Assembly (NCBI GenBank): GCA_913057975.1
Contig: CAJXOQ010000010.1
Span: forward strand, 1-41,457
Direction: 5' to 3'
DNA: 41,457 bases
Source of the DNA: an uncultured Marinobacter sp.
GTDB lineage: Bacteria; Pseudomonadota; Gammaproteobacteria; Pseudomonadales; Oleiphilaceae
Under the pieces are notes generated by a model. It worked only from the letters and a program-made list of their open reading frames with translations, did no database searches and had not been told where the DNA came from. The translations under genes were made by a program, and so were the position numbers. Positions within the stretch are counted from its first letter, which is position 1. Every line of letters starts with the position of its first letter. This document shows, piece by piece, positions 1 through 9,321 of the stretch.

Positions 1-233
1 CACCGGAACAGATGGTTGATGCCAGCCCGGACGCAACGCTTTCCATGACACCGGACACCTGGGCGTTGCTGTTCAACAACCTCGCAGCCCCGGCTACCCT
101 GGCTAAACAGGGCAAGCTGTCTGTCGACGGAAAGGGCCTGGAATTATTCGGGCTGTTTGACCCGATCTACGATTGGCAGAACGATCCGTCACTTAAAACG
201 GTTACCGAGATTTTCTCGAAGGCCAATGATTAA
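1..233 (+). CDS. C-terminal fragment of alkyl-sulfatase/SCP2-like protein (5' end outside window)
   Basis: The frame is open from base 3 (Pro-Glu-Gln before the first visible Met at 12), so this is the end of a longer gene. The visible 77 or so residues contain a Gly-Lys-Leu-Ser-Val-Asp-Gly-Lys segment followed by Leu-Phe-Gly-Leu-Phe-Asp. This resembles the C-terminal sterol-carrier-like domain of alkyl sulfatases, where a similar segment lines a hydrophobic pocket. That family call rests on pattern memory for a short fragment and is tentative. The gene ends at a TAA and is followed by a strong hairpin terminator shared with the converging gene on the other strand. Confidence 0.5.
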   Translation, partial: PEQMVDASPDATLSMTPDTWALLFNNLAAPATLAKQGKLSVDGKGLELFGLFDPIYDWQNDPSLKTVTEIFSKAND

Positions 234-265
234 TCGTTTGCCGTCGTGCGGTGACGCCCGCACAC

Positions 266-302
266 AAAAAAGCCCGGTTATCATCAGATAACCGGGCTTT
301 TT
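266..302. terminator. Bidirectional Rho-independent terminator
   Basis: A perfect 12-bp stem (271-282 with 287-298) has a 4-base loop. A run of A lies on the left and a run of T on the right, so it can act on both strands. It separates the plus-strand gene ending at 233 from the minus-strand gene ending at 350. Confidence 0.9.
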
Positions 303-349
303 CAGGCTATTTCGTTCGTCGCGGCAGGGCTGCACCAGTGCCGAGGCCA

Positions 350-1372
350 TCAGTCGATGTCACCGCGCTCCCGTAGCCAGGTTTCAGAGCATTGCATACC
401 CTCTTCAAGCGCGATTTTCGGCTCAAAGCCCAGTCGTTCGCTGGCTTTTTTCAGGGAAAACCCGCCCTTTCTGGCAAACATGAGCATGGTGTCCGGCGTA
501 ACCTCGCCCTTGCGTTTCAACTTGCGATTGATCATCAAGATCCCGCGAGTGAGCTTCAGAGCAGCGAACAGAGGAATGCTGGGCGGATTGCCCTTCTGCC
601 CGGCCCAGCGCCAGTGATAACCGAAGAACGTGCGGCATGGCACAGGTTCACCGCCCCATAGAATGAAAATCTGACCGCTGCCTTCCTTCAGACCTGCGGC
701 CAGCATAGTGCCGTCCAGAAGATCATCGATATACACCGGCGTGAAGATACCTTTACCCCGGTTGGGCAGAATCAACTGTCCTGCCTTAGCCATTTTCAAT
801 GGCTCAAGCAGCCAGGCTCGTGAACCCGGGCCGTACACATCACCGGGGCGGATAATGGTGCAGTTGATCTCGCCGCTGGCGTGGGCCGCTAGCACTGCAT
901 GCTCAGATGCACCCTTGGCAACACCGTATAGGTAGGTATCGCCAATGGTTATCGGGGCAGTTTCATCGGCGCCAGGTTCATAGTCAGGCCCCATGGCTGC
1001 AATCGATGAGAAATGGACAAATCGCTTTGCGCCACCGGCAATGGCTGCACTCAAAGCGCAGCGAACACCCTCAACAGAAATGGTGCGATAGGTTTCCCAT
1101 TCAGCCGCCAAGGAAACAACGGCGGCGGTGTTGATAAACAGATCGCAGCCTTCGGCATGGGCCTGCCAGGATTCCGGTTTGGTCAGATCACCCGCGACTA
1201 CGTTTGCCGAAGGGTCCGCCTGCAAATCCATACCGCGAACTTCGCAGCCCTGTTGCTGATACCGTTCAAGCAACGAGCGGCCGATAAAACCGTTAGCGCC
1301 GGTGATGAATACTTTTTTCGGACGGGCAGGCTTCTGCCCATCCTTGCCGACAGGCATCTCTACAGGTTCCAT
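350..1372 (-). CDS. NAD(P)-dependent epimerase/dehydratase (3-beta-HSD-like extended SDR)
   Basis: The product has about 340 residues and an N-terminal Rossmann motif TGANGFIG. A conserved Ser-Ser pair sits in FVHFSSIAAMGP, and the catalytic YxxxK appears as YGVAK. These are the hallmarks of extended short-chain dehydrogenases acting on sugars or sterols. The C-terminal half is basic and matches the 3-beta-hydroxysteroid dehydrogenase/isomerase-like branch; the substrate is unknown. The frame extends upstream to an ATG at 1405, but that ATG lies in the loop of a terminator hairpin for the preceding cupin gene, so I place the start at the ATG at 1372 (residues MEPVEM). No strong ribosome site is visible before it. 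Confidence 0.85.
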   Translation of the reverse strand: MEPVEMPVGKDGQKPARPKKVFITGANGFIGRSLLERYQQQGCEVRGMDLQADPSANVVAGDLTKPESWQAHAEGCDLFINTAAVVSLAAEWETYRTISVEGVRCALSAAIAGGAKRFVHFSSIAAMGPDYEPGADETAPITIGDTYLYGVAKGASEHAVLAAHASGEINCTIIRPGDVYGPGSRAWLLEPLKMAKAGQLILPNRGKGIFTPVYIDDLLDGTMLAAGLKEGSGQIFILWGGEPVPCRTFFGYHWRWAGQKGNPPSIPLFAALKLTRGILMINRKLKRKGEVTPDTMLMFARKGGFSLKKASERLGFEPKIALEEGMQCSETWLRERGDID

Positions 1373-1385
1373 AATTGAACACTCA

Positions 1386-1414
1386 CAAACAAATAGGGCC
1401 TGCATCGCAGGCCC
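1386..1414 (-). terminator. Rho-independent terminator after the cupin gene
   Basis: On the minus strand an 8-bp perfect GC-rich stem (1407-1414 pairing with 1396-1403) closes a 3-base loop. It is followed by a T-rich tract (TATTTGTTT). It lies just beyond the cupin stop at 1427 and before the epimerase start. Confidence 0.65.
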
Positions 1415-1426
1415 AGGAATTAGGAG

Positions 1427-1939
1427 TTAATCCTTCACATTCTTTGCGAAATTTGGAAAGCCAGCTTTCACGTAAATCGACGGTTCCAGGCCACGCTCTC
1501 TAATCGCTTCTTCGATCATGGCAATGATCGAGTTTGCGTCCATGGTGCTGAGGTAGTTGCCATCTTCATCAAAATTGATGTTGGCACCCTGGACAAGCAT
1601 GATGGTTTCTGTCAATTCAGTGTTGTCTTCCGGCACAATGAACGAATGGACGCTGCTGCCGGGCTCGTAAAGATAGCAGCCGGCAGTCTGAGGCTGATCC
1701 TGATGCTCTGCGTAGAACCATTTCCCAGACAGAGTCCACAGATGCACAGTGCCGGTATGATAATGCGTCGGCAAACGCACGCCAGGGTGAAACCAGACCC
1801 TGAGCACCCAGGTACCATTATTGGCATCAAGAAACTGTGGCTGGACATCAACACCGGGTACCAGTATGTCTTTATAGATTGGCGCATCGGCGCCCAGGGT
1901 TATCAGTGAACCATGATCTTTAACGGATTCGGGAATCAT
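1427..1939 (-). CDS. Cupin protein of the 2,4'-dihydroxyacetophenone dioxygenase-like family
   Basis: This is a 170-residue single-domain cupin. The metal-binding motif is seen as His-Tyr-His-Thr-Gly-Thr-Val-His near residues 58-65, followed by a glycine-rich turn and a second His (SSVHSFIVPEDN). Length and pattern resemble 2,4'-dihydroxyacetophenone dioxygenase-like and ChrR-type cupins, which bind a divalent metal. The actual substrate cannot be told. The start is well supported: AGGAG lies 8 bases before the ATG at 1939. It is transcribed toward the epimerase gene but separated from it by a terminator, so the two may be only loosely coupled. Confidence 0.75.
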   Translation of the reverse strand: MIPESVKDHGSLITLGADAPIYKDILVPGVDVQPQFLDANNGTWVLRVWFHPGVRLPTHYHTGTVHLWTLSGKWFYAEHQDQPQTAGCYLYEPGSSVHSFIVPEDNTELTETIMLVQGANINFDEDGNYLSTMDANSIIAMIEEAIRERGLEPSIYVKAGFPNFAKNVKD

Positions 1940-2107
1940 TGGAACTCTCCTGTTCTGTTTGTTTTTGGAACAGACTCAATACTGTCTCAGAGACGTCCTG
2001 AATTCTTTACCATTTGACGTCAAACTTTTTACAGTGGGCACCATCAGGTATGCCCTCTTTAGTCTGGCCCTGGTTCAGGAAAAGCGTTGAATCACTGAAT
2101 CTCAGAC

Positions 2108-2134
2108 AAAAAAAAGCCACTGTGGAACAGTGGC
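2108..2134 (-). terminator. Rho-independent terminator downstream of merR
   Basis: A 7-bp stem (2116-2122 with 2128-2134) and a 5-base loop are followed on the minus strand by eight T. It is the first good terminator after merR on that strand. Confidence 0.8.
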
Positions 2135-2370
2135 AAGAGCCGCCGCTTTGGCAGGCCAAGAAAGGGGTGTGCGGACACACCCGATAACTCTATAGAGAAA
2201 CCGTTTCTGGCAATTGTCCGATCACGACATTGAATTAGCACTTGCCGCCATTCTGGCTCTGAGCTCTACGCAAGCGAGTACGCTATCCACATTTCCTGTG
2301 CTGGGAGCTCGGCTAATTTTTTTCAGAACGTGAAGGTGCCCTGCTCCTAGAATCGCAATAACGATGTCCC
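2135..2370. other. Non-coding stretch between merR and its terminator
   Basis: No convincing gene is seen. The stretch holds a perfect 7-bp stem with a 4-base loop at 2164-2181 (GGGTGTG/CACACCC) and a short palindrome CTCTATAGAG nearby. A 67-codon minus-strand frame at 2222-2425 overlaps the end of merR in another phase and has no ribosome site, so I leave it out. The bases from 1940 to 2107 are the upstream region of the cupin gene, with no recognised element. Confidence 0.5.
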
Positions 2371-2799
2371 TCACACCTCTGAGGCTTTGCTGATTCCGGT
2401 GTGCAATGACGCAATGAGAGGGCACGCGATGTCCCCTTTTTGCTCATGACATCGAGCGACCATATCGCTCAGAACATTTTCAATCCTCTCCAGTTTTTTA
2501 ATCTTTTCACGCACGGACTGCAGTTTATGCTCGGCCAGGACACTGGCTTCCTGGCAGTGAGCGCCATCTTCCAGTCGAAGCAGGTCAATAATCTCGTCGA
2601 GACTGAAGCCTAGATTCTGCCCCGATTTCACGAACGTCAATCGATCTATATCGGCAGAACCATAGCGTCTGATCCCACCGGGAGGACGCTGGGGTTCCGA
2701 TAACAGACCCCGCCGCTGGTAATAGCGAATGGTCTCGACATGGACACCGGTCGCCTTGGCCAGCCCACCGATGGTCAGTGGATTCACTTTATTCACCAT
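2371..2799 (-). CDS. merR: Mercuric resistance regulator MerR
   Basis: This 142-residue regulator has the N-terminal winged helix ([20 protein letters not shown]) and a long dimerisation helix. The three Hg(II)-binding cysteines fall at exactly the positions of Tn501 MerR: Cys82, Cys117 and Cys126. MerR binds a dyad between the -35 and -10 elements of Pmer, represses without Hg, and untwists the promoter when Hg binds. Unusually, this merR lies at the 3' end of the mer operon on the same strand, 97 bases after merA, with its own dyad just upstream at 2811-2826. It could be read through from merA or from its own promoter. Identification as a true Hg sensor is firm. Confidence 0.95.
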   Translation of the reverse strand: MVNKVNPLTIGGLAKATGVHVETIRYYQRRGLLSEPQRPPGGIRRYGSADIDRLTFVKSGQNLGFSLDEIIDLLRLEDGAHCQEASVLAEHKLQSVREKIKKLERIENVLSDMVARCHEQKGDIACPLIASLHTGISKASEV

Positions 2800-2804
2800 G
2801 CGGA

Positions 2805-2835
2805 CTTACTCCGTAGTTGACTACGGCATTAGTTT
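2805..2835 (+). promoter_or_regulatory. MerR-type operator upstream of merR
   Basis: The dyad CCGTAGTTGACTACGG spans 2811-2826. It differs from the Pmer dyad at 5267 only in the central four bases. Read on the plus strand it is flanked by CTTACT (-35-like) and, 19 bases on, TAGTTT (weak -10-like), pointing away from merR toward the merA 3' end. On the minus strand a 19-bp-spaced -10 would fall almost on the merR start. It therefore looks like the operator of a formerly divergent merR/merT arrangement. It probably still serves merR autorepression. Confidence 0.75.
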
Positions 2836-2896
2836 ACTTCATCAAACAAGGTCACTAATAGAGCATTTGCCCATGCAAACCATGGGCTGCCTTGCC

Positions 2897-4545
<1,649 letters not shown>

Positions 4546-4547
4546 GA

Positions 4548-4844
4548 CTACTCCTGTTTCGCCCCAGTCTGTTTCAGTGTGGACGGGTAGCCCGCGTTGG
4601 TCGTGGCCTGAGTTAATGCTTCAACGGAGGTTTTCTCATCATCGAAAGTAACCGTTGCATCACGCTCCTCATAGCGGACCTGGACAGAACTCACCCATTC
4701 AACCCTCTTGAGAGCGGCTTTGACGGTGATCGGGCAAGCCGAACAAGTCATTCCGGGAATCGACAAGGTCACGGTTTTTTGCACCCCCAAGGCAGGCAGG
4801 CTGAACAGCGTGAACAGTACGGCAGTGATCAGAGACTTTCTCAT
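4548..4844 (-). CDS. merP: Periplasmic mercury-binding protein MerP
   Basis: The product has 98 residues. An N-terminal signal peptide runs to about residue 20, followed by one HMA fold with GMTCSAC (Cys34, Cys37), the Hg(II) site. MerP takes Hg(II) in the periplasm and passes it to MerT or MerF. The gene lies 13 bases after merT and 2 bases before merF in one operon. The fold ends with the usual AGYPSTL element, and length is normal for the family. Confidence 0.95.
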   Translation of the reverse strand: MRKSLITAVLFTLFSLPALGVQKTVTLSIPGMTCSACPITVKAALKRVEWVSSVQVRYEERDATVTFDDEKTSVEALTQATTNAGYPSTLKQTGAKQE

Positions 4845-4857
4845 GGTGCATTACCTT

Positions 4858-5220
4858 TCAGTAAAATAGCGGTAAAACGAAAGGGAACGCCAACGCGGTC
4901 AGTATGAGCAGCGCGACGATCCAGAAGGTGATCTTGTAAGCGGTGCGCACTTGCGGTACTGCGCAGACTTCGCCCGGCTGGCAATCCTGTGCAGGCCGGT
5001 ATATCCGACGCCAGGCAAAGACCATCGCCACCAGAGCAGCACCAATGAACCACGGCCGGTAGGGCTCCAGAGCGGCAAGGTTACCGATCCAGGCACCGGA
5101 AACACCAAGGGTGATCAGAACCAGGGGGCCAAGACAGCAGGCCGATGCGAGCACTGCTGCGACCCCGCCTGCGATTAACGACCCGCGACCGGATTTGGGC
5201 TCTGGTTTCAACTCTGACAT
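4858..5220 (-). CDS. merT: Mercuric transport protein MerT
   Basis: This 120-residue inner-membrane protein has three predicted helices. The vicinal Cys28-Cys29 pair sits in helix one (SACCLGPL) and a second pair, Cys80 and Cys86, lies in the cytoplasmic loop after helix two, as in Tn501 MerT. It accepts Hg(II) from MerP and carries it inward to MerA. The frame is open to 5259, but that would place the start inside the promoter -10. The ATG at 5220 has AAGGAA eight bases upstream, so I start there. It is the first gene of the operon. Confidence 0.94.
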   Translation of the reverse strand: MSELKPEPKSGRGSLIAGGVAAVLASACCLGPLVLITLGVSGAWIGNLAALEPYRPWFIGAALVAMVFAWRRIYRPAQDCQPGEVCAVPQVRTAYKITFWIVALLILTALAFPFVLPLFY

Positions 5221-5257
5221 TACGACGGTTCCTTTCACGACTTTGCTGACTATCTTC

Positions 5258-5288
5258 AAAATACTTCCGTAGTCGGCTACGGAGTCAA
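5258..5288 (-). promoter_or_regulatory. Pmer promoter/operator of the merTPFA operon
   Basis: On the minus strand TTGACT (5283-5288) and TATTTT (5258-5263) are 19 bases apart. The dyad CCGTAGCCGACTACGG fills 5267-5282. The over-long 19-bp spacer with the dyad inside it is the classic MerR-activated architecture. Confidence 0.95.
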
Positions 5289-5319
5289 GCCCTGCACTCC
5301 TATAGAAAGTTCAGCACTC

Positions 5320-5351
5320 TTGACCCCGTACCGTGGTACGGGCACTAATGT
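5320..5351 (+). promoter_or_regulatory. MerR-type promoter/operator of the MerR-HMA gene
   Basis: TTGACC (5320-5325) is followed by the dyad CCGTACCGTGGTACGG (5326-5341, 7-bp arms). A -10-like TAATGT begins at 5346 after a 20-base spacer (CTAATG after 19). It faces the plus-strand regulator at 5384. Its arms differ from the two mer operators but match the one at 6793, which suggests autoregulation by the MerR-HMA protein. Confidence 0.8.
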
Positions 5352-5383
5352 GAGCTGAGAATTCGTGAGGTGAGGATGCCGCC

Positions 5384-6058
5384 ATGACTGACATGACCAT
5401 TGGCAAAGTGGCTGACGTGGTGGGTGTTGGTGTCGAGACGATTCGTTTTTACGAACGCCGCAAGCTCATTGAACAGCCGCCACGTCCCAGGGAAGGTGGC
5501 TATCGGATTTACTCGGACGCCACGGTAAGGCGGCTCCATTTTATTCGCCGCGCGCAAGAACTGGGTTTTTCGCTGAAAGAGATCGCCGAGCTGCTTGAGC
5601 TGCGAGATGCAGACGGCCCCCGCGCTGATGCTAGTAATGTGCGGCAACGGGCGCTGGCAAAGCTGAACGATGTTGACCAGAAGATTGACCAGTTACGACA
5701 AATCCGCCAGGGACTTGCGGCACTTGTGGACCGTTGTCCCGGTCAAGGTCCGTTGCAGTGCTGTTCCATATTTGATGCGCTGGAGCAGAGTGCGGGGCCT
5801 GACAGCAGGCTGACAATAAGTGAGGAGATAGACATGCAGACAATCAGGCTTTCAATCGGTGGCATGCATTGCAACGGGTGCGAGGAAATTGTCCGCCATG
5901 TTCTCGAACAGCAAACAGGCGTGAAGGGATGCTCCGTTTCCCATGAAAGCGGAGAAGCCCGGGTGGCGGTTGACGAATCGATGATTTCGGACGAGCAACT
6001 TGCAGAGGCCGTGCGCAGTGCGGGCTATTCTGCAAACATTATGAAGACGACCGAGTAG
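5384..6058 (+). CDS. MerR-family metal regulator fused to a C-terminal HMA domain
   Basis: The product has 224 residues. Residues 1 to about 135 form a MerR-type regulator with winged helix (TIGKVADVVGVGVETIRFYE) and dimer helix. The metal loop has Cys118-x7-Cys126 plus Cys127. The position equal to MerR Cys82 is Ala83, as expected for sensors of monovalent ions such as CueR, which also lack that Cys. Residues 151-224 are a complete HMA domain with GMHCNGC (Cys163, Cys166). A GAGGAG ribosome site stands right before Met151. GAGG lies 8 to 13 bases before the chosen ATG. It is followed 4 bases later by the CcdA-like gene. Natural substrate unknown; Cu(I), Au(I) or Hg(II) are possible. Confidence 0.9.
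   Translation: MTDMTIGKVADVVGVGVETIRFYERRKLIEQPPRPREGGYRIYSDATVRRLHFIRRAQELGFSLKEIAELLELRDADGPRADASNVRQRALAKLNDVDQKIDQLRQIRQGLAALVDRCPGQGPLQCCSIFDALEQSAGPDSRLTISEEIDMQTIRLSIGGMHCNGCEEIVRHVLEQQTGVKGCSVSHESGEARVAVDESMISDEQLAEAVRSAGYSANIMKTTE
5822..5836 (+). promoter_or_regulatory. Internal ribosome binding site and ATG inside the MerR-HMA gene
   Basis: GAGGAG at 5822-5827 lies six bases before an in-frame ATG at 5834. That ATG is the exact first residue of the HMA domain. Initiation here would yield a free 74-residue cytoplasmic HMA protein without signal peptide, similar to CopZ-type chaperones. Confidence 0.55.
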
Positions 6059-6062
6059 CCCC

Positions 6063-6713
6063 TTGGAATTTTCAGTTGCTTTGCCTCTGGCCGCCGGCCT
6101 CGGGCTACTGGCCTTTATTGAGCCCTGTTCCGTAGGCAGTCACTTATTGTTCATCCGTTACCTCAAGGGTTTATCACAGCGGATGAAGATTGCTCACACA
6201 CTGCTTTTTGCCCTGACGCGGGCCTCTTTGATGGCCTTGCTTGGCGTGATTGCCGTCTTCGTTGGAACCGCCTTCACCGGGCTGCAGCAAGGCCTGTGGG
6301 CTTTGCTCGGGAGTCTCTATGTGTTGGTCGGGCTGCTGTACCTGGGCGGTGGTACATCCTGGTTTATTGCGCTGGTGAACCGTTTTCTGCCACGCATCAC
6401 CCGCATCCCTGGCGGTCCCGCGTTAGGCGTGGTGTTTGGCTTGAACGTGCCGGCCTGTGCGGCTCCCTTGCTTGCGGTGCTGCTCGGCGATGCCGCCGCC
6501 CGGGGTGCAACGGATGGCGCTGTTATCTTCGGCGCTTCGACCCTGATGGTGTTTGGACTGGCGTTTTCAGCCCCACTGCTATTCATTGTTTTTACCGCCC
6601 GCGGCCGTCGCTGGCTTGAACACCTCACGCGGCTCGCGGGACGCATGCCACGATGGACCGGTGCCATAATGGTCGTGCTGGGCCTCTGGACCTTTTGGCT
6701 GGCGCTGGCTTAG
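6063..6713 (+). CDS. CcdA/DsbD-like six-helix membrane protein
   Basis: This 216-residue, strongly hydrophobic protein has about six membrane spans. Two conserved cysteines sit at equivalent places of the two halves: Cys22 in FIEPCSVGSHLL and Cys132 in NVPACAAPLL. This is the arrangement of CcdA and the DsbD core, which move electrons from cytoplasmic thioredoxin to periplasmic thiols. The only possible start is TTG at 6063, because a stop in frame lies at 6042; no clear ribosome site precedes it, so translation is likely coupled to the MerR-HMA gene ending 4 bases earlier. Thiol transfer to a partner in this cluster, such as the secreted CPFC protein, is my inference. Confidence 0.75.
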   Translation: MEFSVALPLAAGLGLLAFIEPCSVGSHLLFIRYLKGLSQRMKIAHTLLFALTRASLMALLGVIAVFVGTAFTGLQQGLWALLGSLYVLVGLLYLGGGTSWFIALVNRFLPRITRIPGGPALGVVFGLNVPACAAPLLAVLLGDAAARGATDGAVIFGASTLMVFGLAFSAPLLFIVFTARGRRWLEHLTRLAGRMPRWTGAIMVVLGLWTFWLALA

Positions 6714-6736
6714 GCCTTAAGACCAAGTACATCCTC

Positions 6737-6772
6737 CCTGTTTTGACAGCTTTCCCTGTTTGACCTGTTTGA
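6737..6772 (+). repeat. Three short direct repeats CCTGTTT(T)GA
   Basis: Copies begin at 6737 (CCTGTTTTGA), 6755 and 6764 (CCTGTTTGA), immediately upstream of the ATPase promoter at 6787. Start-to-start spacings are 18 and 9. Function unknown; a regulator-binding array is possible. Confidence 0.6.
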
Positions 6773-6786
6773 TATTCCTCAATCAC

Positions 6787-6818
6787 TTGACTCCGTATCT
6801 TGGTACGGGGCCTACCCT
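6787..6818 (+). promoter_or_regulatory. MerR-type promoter/operator of the ATPase operon
   Basis: TTGACT (6787-6792) is followed by the imperfect dyad CCGTATCTTGGTACGG (6793-6808) and a weak -10-like TACCCT at 6813. The sequence TGGTACGGG is shared with the operator at 5326, so the same regulator probably controls both. Confidence 0.8.
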
Positions 6819-6853
6819 TGAAACATGACCTCATTTCATCAAGGGGACGCATC

Positions 6854-9280
6854 ATGAACACGGCAGTGACAACCGCTGACGACGATACCCAGCCCTGGAG
6901 TCTGGAATCCACGGCGGACCCCGACATTCAACGGGTCAAGGCCCATATCGGTGGACTGCACTGCTCGCTGTGTACCGGCACGATTGAAAGCGCGCTGGGC
7001 AAGAAATCCGGCGTGCGTCGGGTTGCGGTGAGTCTGACTCACGAGCAGGCGCTGGTGGAGTTCGACTCTCGGGAGAACAGCGCCGAGGTTCTGATGGGTA
7101 CCTTGCAGCAGATCGGCTACACCCTGAGCGACCCGCGCAAGGTGGAACCGTTCGAACGCCAGGAGCAAGCGCTGGCGATTGAACGCAATCGGTTTGTCGT
7201 CGCCCTGGCCATGAGCCTGGCAGCGGTCGGACTGATCGTGGATTTTACCTCGGCCTGGACCTTCGGGCTTTCCGCGCTGGTGTACGTCAGCCTGGTTCTG
7301 TTCGGCTTCGCGGTGCTGCGCGGCCAGGGTAGGTCAGCCGCGCTCACGGGCACGGCCTTGTTGGCGGCTGGCGGACTGGCCTTCCTTGCGCTACGCACCG
7401 CCGGCGTTTTGGGCGGCCATGAGCCATTGGCCGTCGGTGCGCTGGCACTGGGTATGGTGTTTGGCGTGGCACGGCAAATGTTGAACATGGCCTTTCAGGC
7501 GTTACGCCGTGGCATCCTCAACCAGCACGTACTGGTGGAAATCGGTGCCTTCGCAGGGCTGACCGGGGGCGCCATCGGCCTGATCGTATCGCCCGAAGGT
7601 TATCCCACGGCGGCGTTTTTCGCCGTCTCCGTCATGGTACTGACCTATCATCTGTTCTCCGAATGGCTGTCGCTGATCGTCAAGACCCGCAGCTCGCAAT
7701 CGGTCAAGCGGTTGCTGGACCTGCAGCCGGAGACGGCGCGCGTCGTCACCGAGGACGGTGAGCGTGACATGCTCGCAGACCAGGTTGAGGTTGGTATGCG
7801 GGTACGTATTAGGCCCGGAGAACGCATTCCCCTGGACGGCGAGGTGGTTGAAGGCGGTTCGGCCGTGGACGAGTCCCTGATCACGGGCGAGCCGCTACCG
7901 GTGGAGAAAACCACTGGCGATACCGTCGTGGGCGGCGCCATCAACGGCTCCGGCACCCTTCTTCTGCAGGTAACGGCCATCGGCAGCGAAAGCTTTCTCC
8001 AGCAAGTGATCAGCAGCATTGAGGATGCGCGTGCACTCAAGCCGGGATTGCTGCACCTGGTGGATCGCGTGCTGCGGATCTATACGCCGGCCGTGCTGAT
8101 CATATCGGCGCTCGCCTTTGGCTTCTGGTCGGTCGGCCCTGTACTGATTGGCGGCGAGCCGGCCCTCGAACGAGCCGTTTTTGCCGCCCTGACAGTGCTG
8201 GTCATGGGTTATCCCTGCGCCGTGGGCATCTCAGCACCCCTATCCATCGTACGTGGCGCAGGAGAAGCTGCGGACAAGGGCGTACTGATGCGCACCGGCG
8301 AGGCTTTTCAGGCCCTGCGCAAAGTGAACAAGGTGGTGTTCGACAAGACCGGCACTCTCACCGAGGGCCGTCCCGCTGTACGCTCTCTGTACAGTGTGGA
8401 TGGCAACGACGATGCGCTGCTGGCGCTGGCTGCAGCCGTGGAGGCGGTCTCGGAGCACCCGCTGGGGCGGGCCGTCGTTGAAGCGGCACTTGAAAGAAAT
8501 GTGGACTTCCCCGAGATCGCCGATTTTCAGGCCGAATCCGGTCGTGGTGTCACCGCGCAGGTGAATGGCAAGCAGGTACTGGTGGGCAGCCCGCGTTTTG
8601 CCGAAGCGGCTGGCGTGGAAATGACATCCGTTGCCGATGCAGTGGAAGCGGACGAGGCCCAGGGCCGTACGGTAATCGTGGTGGCCCGCGATGGCACTTT
8701 GTTGGGCACCATCGCACTCGGTGACGCTCTGCGACCCGATGCCGCCGGCACCATAGCCAGCTTGCAGTCGATGGGCATCCGCACCGCCCTGTTGACGGGC
8801 GATAACGAACGCACTGCCCGCCACATCGCGCAACAGGCCGGTATTGATGAGGTGCATGCTGGCGTGCTGCCTGAACAGAAAGCGGACCGGCTGCGAACCA
8901 TGCAGCAAAGCCAGCGGGTCGCCATGGTCGGCGACGGCATCAATGACGCCCCCGCCCTGATGCAGGCGGATGTGGGTATTGCCATGGGTGGCGGCACGGA
9001 CATCGCCATTGACGCCGCCGACATTATCATCCTCAACAGCCGGGTGGACGCCGTGGTGACGGCAATAGACATCAGCCGTTGGGGCTATCGCAAAATGCTC
9101 CAGAACGTCAGCCTGGCCTTTTTGTTCAACGGTATCGGCATTCCGCTGGCCAGTACGGGGCTGATTTACCCGGTCTGGGCGATGGTGGCCATGGCAGCCA
9201 GCGTGACAGCCATTTTCATTAATTCATTGTGGCAACGCCCGGCATTGTTTTTCGATACGGTCGCGAGCGTGAATAATTGA
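6854..9280 (+). CDS. P1B-type heavy-metal ATPase with atypical Tyr-Pro-Cys membrane motif
   Basis: The product has 808 residues. An N-terminal HMA domain carries GGLHCSLC (Cys37, Cys40). Further along are the actuator TGEP (344-347), the membrane motif Tyr453-Pro454-Cys455 ([10 protein letters not shown]), the phosphorylated Asp497 in DKTGT, the P1B signature His535-Pro536 and the hinge GDGINDAP. Copper pumps of this class have CPC there, plus Tyr-Asn in helix 7 and Met-x-x-Ser-Ser in helix 8. Here these read YPC, Phe-Asn (FLFNGIG) and Met-Ala-Ala-Ser, so the transport site is altered and the ion is uncertain. The start at 6854 has AAGGGG seven bases upstream; an in-frame TTG at 6800 lies inside the operator and is rejected. 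It heads the four-gene run to 11532. Confidence 0.93.
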   Translation: MNTAVTTADDDTQPWSLESTADPDIQRVKAHIGGLHCSLCTGTIESALGKKSGVRRVAVSLTHEQALVEFDSRENSAEVLMGTLQQIGYTLSDPRKVEPFERQEQALAIERNRFVVALAMSLAAVGLIVDFTSAWTFGLSALVYVSLVLFGFAVLRGQGRSAALTGTALLAAGGLAFLALRTAGVLGGHEPLAVGALALGMVFGVARQMLNMAFQALRRGILNQHVLVEIGAFAGLTGGAIGLIVSPEGYPTAAFFAVSVMVLTYHLFSEWLSLIVKTRSSQSVKRLLDLQPETARVVTEDGERDMLADQVEVGMRVRIRPGERIPLDGEVVEGGSAVDESLITGEPLPVEKTTGDTVVGGAINGSGTLLLQVTAIGSESFLQQVISSIEDARALKPGLLHLVDRVLRIYTPAVLIISALAFGFWSVGPVLIGGEPALERAVFAALTVLVMGYPCAVGISAPLSIVRGAGEAADKGVLMRTGEAFQALRKVNKVVFDKTGTLTEGRPAVRSLYSVDGNDDALLALAAAVEAVSEHPLGRAVVEAALERNVDFPEIADFQAESGRGVTAQVNGKQVLVGSPRFAEAAGVEMTSVADAVEADEAQGRTVIVVARDGTLLGTIALGDALRPDAAGTIASLQSMGIRTALLTGDNERTARHIAQQAGIDEVHAGVLPEQKADRLRTMQQSQRVAMVGDGINDAPALMQADVGIAMGGGTDIAIDAADIIILNSRVDAVVTAIDISRWGYRKMLQNVSLAFLFNGIGIPLASTGLIYPVWAMVAMAASVTAIFINSLWQRPALFFDTVASVNN

Positions 9281-9321
9281 CCAACTCGTTTGTAAGCTAC
9301 CCCCTGAAAAGAGGATTCGTC

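Noticed and set aside
2222..2425. A 67-codon minus-strand frame overlapping the end of merR
   Set aside because: No ribosome site, overlaps merR in another phase, and no recognised domain.
6800..6853. N-terminal extension of the ATPase from a TTG at 6800
   Set aside because: The TTG lies inside the operator dyad and would be at or before the transcription start; the ATG at 6854 has a strong ribosome site.
8240..8908. A 222-codon minus-strand frame within the ATPase gene
   Set aside because: Antisense to the catalytic core of the ATPase, with no family pattern.
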